From Paenibacillaceae bacterium (GTDB taxonomy: Bacteria > Bacillota > Bacilli > Paenibacillales > NBRC-103111), in the NCBI GenBank assembly GCA_029256185.1, contig JAQSYI010000019.1, forward strand, positions 1 to 64,000: 64,000 nt of DNA, written 5' to 3'. Position 1 is the stretch's first letter. The number at the start of each line of letters is the position of its first letter. Positions 58,806 to 64,000 of the stretch are shown here, in pieces. Under the pieces are notes generated by a model, which did not search any database, was not told where the DNA came from, and saw only the letters and a list, made by a program, of their open reading frames with translations. Made by a program: the position numbers and the translations under genes.

Positions 58806-59852
58806 ATGCCTATCAGAAAAACCGCAGTATTGGTAGCCGGGAGCTGGGGCACTGCGCTGGCATCCGTGTTGGCCGACAACGGTCATGATGTACGCTTATG
58901 GACCCGGCATCCTGAGCAGGTGGAAGAAATAAACAGCTGTCACACGAACCGGCGGTTCCTTAATGAAGCTGTGCTTTCAGACCGCATCCGGGCTACCGCC
59001 AGCATGGAGGAGGCTCTTAGCGGTGCGGAAGCGGTTGTCATGGTGGCTCCGTCCGCTGCGGTGCGCGAGGTCACCCGTCAGATGCAGCCTTTCATCGGAA
59101 GCGGCACATTGATTATTCATGCCACCAAAGGCTTTGAAGCCGAATCGATGAAGCGGATGACCGATGTCATTGCCGAAGAATTGCCTCAAGTTGATCCCGA
59201 CCGTTTAGTGGTCCTTTCCGGACCCAGCCATGCCGAGGAGGTTATCGTCCGCTGCCCTACCACCGTCGTGGTGGCCGCGAGGCGTGAGGAAGCGGCTGAG
59301 GCGGCCCAGGATCTGTTTATTAATTCCTACTTCCGCGTATACACCAACCCGGATATTATTGGCGTTGAGGTGTCGGGCGCTCTCAAAAATATTATAGCGC
59401 TGGGTGCGGGCATGAGTGACGGATTGGCCTTTGGCGATAATGCCAAGGCGGCTTTGATGACCCGGGGTCTGACGGAGATTTGCCGCATGGGGATTGCCAT
59501 GGGAGCCAATCCGCTGACTTTTGCCGGTCTGTCCGGCTTCGGGGATCTGGTGGTGACTTGTACCAGCCGCCACAGCCGCAATTGGCGTGCAGGATATATG
59601 CTTGGCCAAGGCAAGGCGCTTCATGAAGTGCTGGAACAGATGGGGATGGTGGTGGAGGGGGTCAAGACCACCAAGGCCGCATACGAGCTGTCGCAGCGGT
59701 TTAACGTCAGCATGCCCATCACCAAGGTGCTGTACCAGGTGCTGTTCGAAGGGAAATCCCCCAAGCAAGGCGTCGAGGATCTGATGGGACGGGTCCGCAC
59801 TCATGAGATTGAAGAAATTGCCCAGGCCGCGGCAGTGAATTGGACGGGTTGA
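58806..59852 (+). CDS. gpsA: NAD(P)-dependent glycerol-3-phosphate dehydrogenase
   Basis: 348 residues. Makes sn-glycerol-3-phosphate for phospholipids. VSGALKNIIALGAGMSDGL and the MGRVRTHEIEEI end are typical. The N-terminal dinucleotide motif reads VAGSWGTALA, with Val where the first glycine of GxGxxG is usual. AGGAGGAG precedes the ATG. Together with plsY it forms a lipid-precursor pair. Confidence 0.94.
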   Translation: MPIRKTAVLVAGSWGTALASVLADNGHDVRLWTRHPEQVEEINSCHTNRRFLNEAVLSDRIRATASMEEALSGAEAVVMVAPSAAVREVTRQMQPFIGSGTLIIHATKGFEAESMKRMTDVIAEELPQVDPDRLVVLSGPSHAEEVIVRCPTTVVVAARREEAAEAAQDLFINSYFRVYTNPDIIGVEVSGALKNIIALGAGMSDGLAFGDNAKAALMTRGLTEICRMGIAMGANPLTFAGLSGFGDLVVTCTSRHSRNWRAGYMLGQGKALHEVLEQMGMVVEGVKTTKAAYELSQRFNVSMPITKVLYQVLFEGKSPKQGVEDLMGRVRTHEIEEIAQAAAVNWTG

Positions 59853-59868
59853 AGTCCTGGTGAGCCCA

Positions 59869-59897
59869 AACCTTTGCCCGTTTGTTTTCATACTATA
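59869..59897 (+). promoter_or_regulatory. candidate sigma-K promoter of the SpoVIF-like gene
   Basis: CATACTATA (59889-59897) matches the sigma-K -10 CATAnnnTA; AACC (59869-59872) lies 16 bp upstream. Confidence 0.45.
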
Positions 59898-59936
59898 CCT
59901 TATCTGGCAGTTCAACGCCTAAGGGGAGGTATGATG

Positions 59937-60218
59937 ATGTCCGGCAAAGATATTTCCAAGGATGTACTGAAAGCGGTCAAGACCAAAACGGGCAAGTCCG
60001 TTACCGAGAAAGATATCCATAAGCTGGCGAGCAATGTGAAGCCCGCCACGATGCAAAGTGAAGAGCAACTGCGGCAATTGATCAAGCAGGTGGCGTCTTT
60101 GGTCAACGTCCCCGTATCCGAGCAGACGATGAACGAGATTGTCAAGGCGGTCAAGGGCAGCAAGCTGAACCCCAACAACATGGAAGCCCTGATGAAAATG
60201 ATGACCGGTAAAAAATAA
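59937..60218 (+). CDS. SpoVIF-family sporulation protein
   Basis: 93 residues. KDISKDVLKAVKTKTGKSVT and VNVPVSEQTMNEIVKAVKGS resemble stage VI sporulation protein F; the C-terminus LNPNNMEALMKMMTGKK is typical. SpoVIF affects spore coat maturation and germination resistance. Three in-frame ATGs follow GGGGAGG; 59937 has the best spacing. Placed after gpsA, where B. subtilis has the small gene yphE. Confidence 0.85.
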   Translation: MSGKDISKDVLKAVKTKTGKSVTEKDIHKLASNVKPATMQSEEQLRQLIKQVASLVNVPVSEQTMNEIVKAVKGSKLNPNNMEALMKMMTGKK

Positions 60219-60228
60219 ATGCATTCCG

Positions 60229-60271
60229 GCCCCGTCAATGAGCAGGCACAGCCCCAGTGACGGGGCTTTTC
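60229..60271 (+). terminator. terminator after the SpoVIF-like gene
   Basis: GCCCCGTCA and TGACGGGGC around a 20-nt loop, then four T residues. Confidence 0.85.
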
Positions 60272-60380
60272 TTGTGGAACGGGGTTATGGCCGTTTTTCC
60301 CGCTGTAATCTTCCGGTTATTGATTCTTAACTCACCGCAACAACTCTTGCGGTTATTGAGCCTCTTAACCCACTACGGGA

Positions 60381-60574
60381 AATAAGGGAACGTACTTTCC
60401 CTTATGCTTACTCCCGTCAGCCAATTTGCATGAATAAGGGAACGTATTTTCCCTTATTCCAATTTTCACTACCCATTTTTCCAGCTTTGAAGGGGAATAA
60501 GGGAAAATCAAGGGTCTTATTAGCCGCGAATGCCTTTCTGCCGGGTTAATAAGGGAAAAATAGGGGTCTTATTT
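60381..60574. repeat. four AATAAGGGAA repeat units
   Basis: Two near-palindromes (AATAAGGGAACGTACTTTCC plus CTTAT at 60381-60405 and its relative at 60433-60457) are followed by two diverged units at 60496-60521 and 60548-60574 (AATAAGGGAAAA...TCTTATT). Spacing is 52, 63 and 52 bp. A GGTTATTGA...CTTAAC word pair precedes them. This fills most of a 620-bp gap without any gene. Confidence 0.8.
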
Positions 60575-60739
60575 TCAAGTCCATTTCCCGGGACCCAAAA
60601 GGGGATCACAGTTAGCCGGGAAATCCCCCGAGTTCCCCCCGAGCTCCCCCCAAAGGTTTTCAAAATAGCGGCATAATGCTATACTGGTCATGATTTTCGG
60701 AAGTGGCGCACACTGAGAGTATCGGGACAAAACGCTCGG

Positions 60740-60830
60740 ATGGAGCACAGAGACTAGCATGAACAGCCTCAGCATGGGGCGCAGAGTACTTAATGGAGCG
60801 CGCCAGAGTACTTAACATGGAGCACAGAGA
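60740..60830 (+). repeat. nested short duplications upstream of the ferredoxin gene
   Basis: ATGGAGCACAGAGA occurs at 60740 and 60817, and CAGAGTACTTAA at 60782 and 60804. The second ATGGAGCACAGAGA merges into the ferredoxin ribosome site. A weak promoter (TTTTCA/TATACT, 60657-60685) lies upstream. Confidence 0.7.
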
Positions 60831-60841
60831 GGGGAATGGCA

Positions 60842-61186
60842 ATGCCGGAAGTCAGCTTCCGCCCGACGGGCCAAGCTGTCCAGGTGCGGCCGGGCACCTC
60901 TATATTAGAGGCCGGGCGCAAGGCGGGAATACCCATACGGTCACGCTGCAGCAGCGGTTTGAGCTGTCTGATGTGCAAAGTAAAGATTCTGCAAGGTGAA
61001 AAGGAGCTGTCGGCGCCGCTGCCCGCCGAGACAGCCAAGCTGGGGCCCCTGGCGGGGCAAGGCTACCGTTTTGCCTGCCAAGCCAAGGTGATGGGGGATG
61101 TGACGGCCGAGCTCCCTGAGGACCCGTTGAAGGCGGCTATACGCGCTCAATTGTTGAAGAGCAAAGAAGAGGATCAGCTTTGGTAG
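60842..61186 (+). CDS. 2Fe-2S ferredoxin
   Basis: 114 residues. The cluster ligands are C36, C42, C45 and C79 in the order SRCSSGLSCLMC and FACQ, the plant/vertebrate-type 2Fe-2S arrangement. It carries one electron between unknown partners. ATG 60842 is about 7 nt from GAGGGG; ATG 60836 is too close. It lies between the SpoVIF-like gene and spoIVA, where B. subtilis has yphF. Confidence 0.9.
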   Translation: MPEVSFRPTGQAVQVRPGTSILEAGRKAGIPIRSRCSSGLSCLMCKVKILQGEKELSAPLPAETAKLGPLAGQGYRFACQAKVMGDVTAELPEDPLKAAIRAQLLKSKEEDQLW

Positions 61187-61219
61187 TCTGCGAGAATTTT
61201 TCTCGCAGACTATTTTTTT
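61184..61219 (+). terminator. ferredoxin gene terminator
   Basis: TAGTCTGCGAGAA and TTCTCGCAGACTA, perfect 13-bp stem, loop TTT, then seven T residues; it starts at the stop codon. Confidence 0.9.
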
Positions 61220-61395
61220 GCTGCATCGGAATCTGATAATGGCTGCAGCGGGTGCCAAGCCTGGACTTGCAATCGGCAGCAAACCCCGGACCCTTTAGGA
61301 ATAAGGGCGTTCAGGCAAACATATATCATAAAGCGGAGAAGCTTTTTGCATGCCCCGATTGCTGGTCCACAGGGCAACGGCGGCCAAAAAAAGCT

Positions 61396-61424
61396 GTCAT
61401 ATTCCAGGGCTGTCTACATATATT
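61396..61424 (+). promoter_or_regulatory. candidate sigma-E promoter of spoIVA
   Basis: GTCATATT (61396-61403), 13-bp spacer, CATATATT (61417-61424). spoIVA is sigma-E dependent in B. subtilis. It lies 226 bp before the start codon. Confidence 0.6.
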
Positions 61425-61649
61425 TTTACTAGTCCAAAAGATGGTACGAGTGTGGTTGCGTTACAGCGCCCATCAAGCATCTTTCGTGGGGCGTATGACA
61501 GACGCCAGCATGACGAGTCAGCCAGAACAAGGATGCTGTACGCTGCCAGATTTCGTTTGTTACGGCTAAGCCTCGTAAGAAGCGAAACCGCAAGGAAGGA
61601 AAGTCTTACGGGGCCAGTACGCTGGCGTAAATTCTCTTAGGAGGGGATC
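61425..61649 (+). other. long spoIVA leader region with hairpins
   Basis: If the sigma-E promoter at 61396 is used, about 220 nt of leader precede spoIVA. The last hairpin, TTACGGGGCCAGTACGCTGG plus CGTAA (61606-61630), has a 3-nt bulge and stands 10 nt before the AGGAGG ribosome site. No known riboswitch core is seen. Confidence 0.45.
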
Positions 61650-63131
61650 ATGTTGGAAAGAGTCGATATCATTAAGGACATCGCCGAACGTACAGGTGGA
61701 GATATCTATCTGGGGGTAGTAGGCGCGGTTCGCACCGGAAAGTCCACTTTTATCAAGCGGTTTATGGAATCGGTGGTTATTCCCAATATTAAGAACGAAT
61801 CGGACCGTGTGAGAGCGGTTGATGAATTGCCGCAGAGCGCGGCAGGCCGCACGATTATGACCACGGAACCCAAATTTGTCCCGAACAATGCCGTGCAAAT
61901 TTCCGTAGCCGAAGGACTGAACGTGAATGTTCGTCTGGTGGACTGCGTCGGATACGCCGTGCAAGGAGCAAAGGGCTATGAGGATGAGGCGGGGCCGAGA
62001 ATGATTACCACACCATGGTTCGACGAGCCGATCCCCTTCCAGGAAGCAGCCGAAATCGGTACGCGCAAGGTGATTCAGGAGCATTCCACTTTGGGCGTGG
62101 TCATTACTACAGACGGCAGCATCGCCGAGATTCCGCGTTCATCGTATGTAGACGCCGAGGAACGGGTAATCGCGGAGCTGAAGGAAGTAGGCAAACCCTT
62201 CATCCTGGTGATCAACACCATGAAGCCCGACAGCGAGCCTGCCCAACAGCTGCGCTCCGAGCTGTCCGCCAAGTATGACATTCCGGTTATGGCTTTGTCC
62301 GCCGCTACCATGGGCGAGAACGAGGTGCTCTCCGTTTTGCGTGAAGTGCTCTATGAGTTCCCCGTGCATGAAGTCAACGTCAACCTGCCCAGTTGGGTTA
62401 TGGTGCTGGATGAGAAGCACTGGCTCCGCAGCGAATTCGAGATCTCTGTCAGAGATACGGTACAGGATATCCGCAGACTTCGTGATGTGGACCGGGTAGT
62501 AGGTCAGTTCGGAATCTACGACTTTATCGAGCGGGCTGCTTTGGCCGACATGAATATGGGGCAAGGTGTTGCAGAAATCGACCTGTTCGCTCCGGATGAG
62601 CTGTATGATCATATTCTGATGGAAGTCGTGGGCGTAGAGATCCGCGGCAAGGACCACCTTCTGCAGCTGATGCAGGATTTCACCCATGCCAAGCGGGAAT
62701 ACGACCAGTTCGCGGAAGCGTTGGAAATGGTCAAAACCACCGGATACGGGATTGCGCCGCCCACCCTGGCCGAGATGGCGCTGGATGAGCCGGAGCTGAT
62801 CCGGCAAGGCTCCCGCTTCGGTGTCCGTCTGAAAGCCACAGCGCCGTCCGTGCATATGATCCGGGTGGACGTGGAATCGGAATTCTGCCCGATCATCGGA
62901 ACAGAAAAGCAAAGCGAGGAATTGGTCCGCTATCTGATGCAGGATTTCGAAGAGAATCCGCTGAAAATCTGGGAGTCGGATATCTTCGGGCGTTCCCTCC
63001 ACTCCATTGTCCGCGAAGGCATCCAAGGCAAGCTGGCCATGATGCCGGATAATGCCCGCTACAAGCTGCAGGAAACTCTGGGCCGGATCATCAATGAGGG
63101 CTCAGGCGGATTGATTGCCATTATTCTCTAA
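61650..63131 (+). CDS. spoIVA: stage IV sporulation protein A (coat-assembly ATPase)
   Basis: 493 residues. SpoIVA polymerises with ATP on the forespore surface and anchors the coat. GTPase-like core with Walker A GAVRTGKST (25-33), a Sw/Walker-B-like VDCVGYAVQGAKGYEDE, and NTMKP in the nucleotide pocket; the middle and C-terminal domains end in EGSGGLIAIIL-like hydrophobics. AGGAGGGGATC precedes the ATG. A strong terminator follows. Confidence 0.97.
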   Translation: MLERVDIIKDIAERTGGDIYLGVVGAVRTGKSTFIKRFMESVVIPNIKNESDRVRAVDELPQSAAGRTIMTTEPKFVPNNAVQISVAEGLNVNVRLVDCVGYAVQGAKGYEDEAGPRMITTPWFDEPIPFQEAAEIGTRKVIQEHSTLGVVITTDGSIAEIPRSSYVDAEERVIAELKEVGKPFILVINTMKPDSEPAQQLRSELSAKYDIPVMALSAATMGENEVLSVLREVLYEFPVHEVNVNLPSWVMVLDEKHWLRSEFEISVRDTVQDIRRLRDVDRVVGQFGIYDFIERAALADMNMGQGVAEIDLFAPDELYDHILMEVVGVEIRGKDHLLQLMQDFTHAKREYDQFAEALEMVKTTGYGIAPPTLAEMALDEPELIRQGSRFGVRLKATAPSVHMIRVDVESEFCPIIGTEKQSEELVRYLMQDFEENPLKIWESDIFGRSLHSIVREGIQGKLAMMPDNARYKLQETLGRIINEGSGGLIAIIL

Positions 63132-63146
63132 GATAAAATGCTCCAA

Positions 63147-63191
63147 GATCCCGCAAAGCATGACATTCAATCATGCTCTGCGGGATTTTTT
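63147..63191 (+). terminator. spoIVA terminator
   Basis: ATCCCGCAAAGCATGA and TCATGCTCTGCGGGAT with a 7-nt loop and a T run. Confidence 0.9.
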
Positions 63192-63216
63192 GACATTATA
63201 GAATTTATAAGTTTTC

Positions 63217-63276
63217 TGGGGCCCCCGTAAAGTACCTGGAATAAGCATCGAAAGGCAAGGCCCCACTTTGTGGGGC
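63217..63276. repeat. dispersed hairpin repeat, copy 3 (diverged)
   Basis: GCCCCCGTAAAGT (63221-63233) and ACTTTGTGGGGC (63265-63276) form the arms; the word AAAGTACCTGG follows the left arm as in copies 1 and 2. It lies in the 339-bp gap before hbs, which otherwise holds no recognisable element. Confidence 0.55.
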
Positions 63277-63470
63277 AATTTTGCATTTTTTTGTGTATTT
63301 TGATCCTCAATAGGAAGAAAATGTCGGAAATTCAAAGGAAAACACCATTTCCTCACTTGAAATTGCCGCAAGGGTGTATTACTATGAATTTGTTCGTTTT
63401 ATTCAATGGACATGTATATTTCCTGAAGATTCGGTTAACACAGGTAATAGACCGGGGGGAGGTGAAAGGC

Positions 63471-63743
63471 ATGAATAAATCCGATTTGATTACTAAGGTT
63501 GCAGAAGGCTCCGAGCTCTCCAAGAAGGACGCTACAAAGGCTGTCGAAGCGGTATTCGAGGCGATCACCGAAGCTCTGCAAAGCGGCGATAAGGTTCAAC
63601 TGGTTGGATTTGGCAATTTTGAGGTGCGGGAGCGTTCCGCACGCAAAGGCAGAAATCCGCAAACCGGTGAAGAAATTGAAATCGCAGCAAGCAAGGTACC
63701 TTCCTTCAAACCCGGCAAAGCATTGAGGGATGTAATCCAATAA
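63471..63743 (+). CDS. hbs: HU-type DNA-binding protein
   Basis: 90 residues, the complete HU/IHF fold: MNKSDLITKVAEGSELSKKD, GFGNFEVRERSARKGRNPQT and a final IAASKVPSFKPGKALRD. It binds and bends DNA as a dimer and compacts the nucleoid. ATG 63471 follows GGGGGGAGG by about 8 nt; longer frames are not supported. The spoIVA-hbs order equals B. subtilis. Confidence 0.96.
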   Translation: MNKSDLITKVAEGSELSKKDATKAVEAVFEAITEALQSGDKVQLVGFGNFEVRERSARKGRNPQTGEEIEIAASKVPSFKPGKALRDVIQ

Positions 63744-63788
63744 TAAATTCTCTCATACATAGACGTTTGTAGAGAATTTGTCCGCGGT

Positions 63789-63824
63789 GGAGCCTGGCAT
63801 CCTTTGTCCGGGCTCCATGTTTTT
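63789..63824 (+). terminator. hbs terminator
   Basis: GGAGCC and GGCTCC around a 16-nt loop with ATGTTTTT after it; an additional AATTCTCT/AGAGAATT hairpin sits just upstream. Confidence 0.7.
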
Positions 63825-63862
63825 GCGGAAGACTCTTCGAAAAAAAAGATTGAATTCATATA

Positions 63863-63891
63863 TTGACTTTTGGTTAGAAATGAGATAGACT
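63863..63891 (+). promoter_or_regulatory. tRNA gene promoter
   Basis: TTGACT (63863-63868), 17-bp spacer and TAGACT (63886-63891), 43 bp before the tRNA. Confidence 0.65.
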
Positions 63892-63933
63892 CATTTTTGT
63901 CGCCTCCGAAGGAGGAGATGAAAGAATTGGTAA

Positions 63934-64000
63934 CGGGTTGTGGCGCAGCTCGGTAGCGCGCGCCCTTGGGGTGGGCGAGGTCGCAGGTTCAAATCCTGTC
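63934..64000 (+). tRNA. tRNA-Pro (anticodon GGG), cut by window end
   Basis: Cloverleaf readable to the T arm: acceptor CGGGTTG, D arm GCGC...GCGC, anticodon stem CGCCC/GGGCG with loop TTGGGGT, so anticodon GGG reads CCC and CCU proline codons. T arm GCAGG-TTCAAAT-CCTGT is complete. The 3' acceptor strand and CCA lie outside the window. Confidence 0.93.

Noticed and set aside
60381..60574. Possible replication-origin iterons or CRISPR
   Set aside because: Only four imperfect units, no replication initiator gene or DnaA-box cluster, and spacing sequences are not spacer-like.

Overview
The window reads as chromosomal core sequence of an endospore-forming Firmicute, most likely Paenibacillaceae. 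This rests on four things: a complete spoIIA operon, many sporulation and germination genes, strong AAGGAGG ribosome binding sites with frequent TTG/GTG starts, and coding sequence visibly richer in G+C than Bacillus. Gene order from dacF to hbs follows the classical Bacillus subtilis layout: dacF-spoIIA-spoVA-lysA-ppiB, rib operon, scpAB-ytfJ-dacB-spmAB-rluB-resA-resDE-serA, then mecA-like-prsW-ypeB-ypfAB-cmk-rpsA-fni-yphA-YIEGIA-der-gpsA-spoIVA-hbs. Family names are from protein reading only; no database search was run.

Layout. 0.2-5.8 kb: PucR-type regulator (AdeR-like), alanine dehydrogenase, small secreted WGxxG protein, GNAT acetyltransferase, a repeat-rich gap and an old yellow enzyme. 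6-15.5 kb: dacF, spoIIAA-spoIIAB-sigF, a DUF4261 protein, spoVAA-spoVAB-spoVAF, lysA, ppiB. 15.5-22.7 kb: repeat-bearing gap, PfkB sugar kinase and CheY (minus strand), a 7TMR-DISM histidine kinase with its response regulator, PgpA-like phosphatase and a CNNM/CBS transporter. 22.8-26.9 kb: FMN riboswitch and ribD-ribE-ribBA-ribH. 26.9-36.5 kb: chromosome condensation (scpAB), spore genes (ytfJ, dacB, spmAB), rluB, and the ResA-ResD-ResE redox module. 36.7-40.6 kb: serA behind a T-box leader, an unknown anchored protein, a CPBP protease and a small membrane protein. 40.9-44.7 kb: a two-gene 2-oxoacid:ferredoxin oxidoreductase with fused gamma-delta and alpha-beta subunits. 45-50.9 kb: MecA-family adaptor, a primase/helicase-like protein with a degenerate Toprim centre, prsW, ypeB, ypfA, ypfB. 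51-60.2 kb: cmk, plsC, rpsA-like, fni, yphA, YIEGIA protein and its small partner, der, plsY, gpsA, spoVIF-like. 60.2-64 kb: repeat cluster, 2Fe-2S ferredoxin, spoIVA, hbs and the 5' part of tRNA-Pro(GGG).

How the genes work together. Much of the window serves spore formation: forespore sigma control (spoIIA), cortex synthesis and dehydration (dacF, dacB, spmAB), coat assembly (spoIVA), dipicolinate-linked germination (spoVA genes, ytfJ, ypeB) and DAP supply (lysA). Riboflavin, serine and phospholipid genes (plsC, plsY, gpsA, pgpA) add housekeeping metabolism. Legible cis-regulation includes an FMN riboswitch, a T-box, several sigma-A promoters, and candidate sigma-H, sigma-E, sigma-G and sigma-K promoters.

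Departures from the Bacillus template are the most interesting part. spoVAC/D/E are missing between spoVAB and spoVAF, resBC between resA and resD, and sleB before ypeB. Several dispersed or tandem non-coding repeat families occupy the gaps, and a catalytically degenerate DnaG-Toprim/RecA-like fusion sits beside prsW. I see no phage, insertion sequence or CRISPR array.
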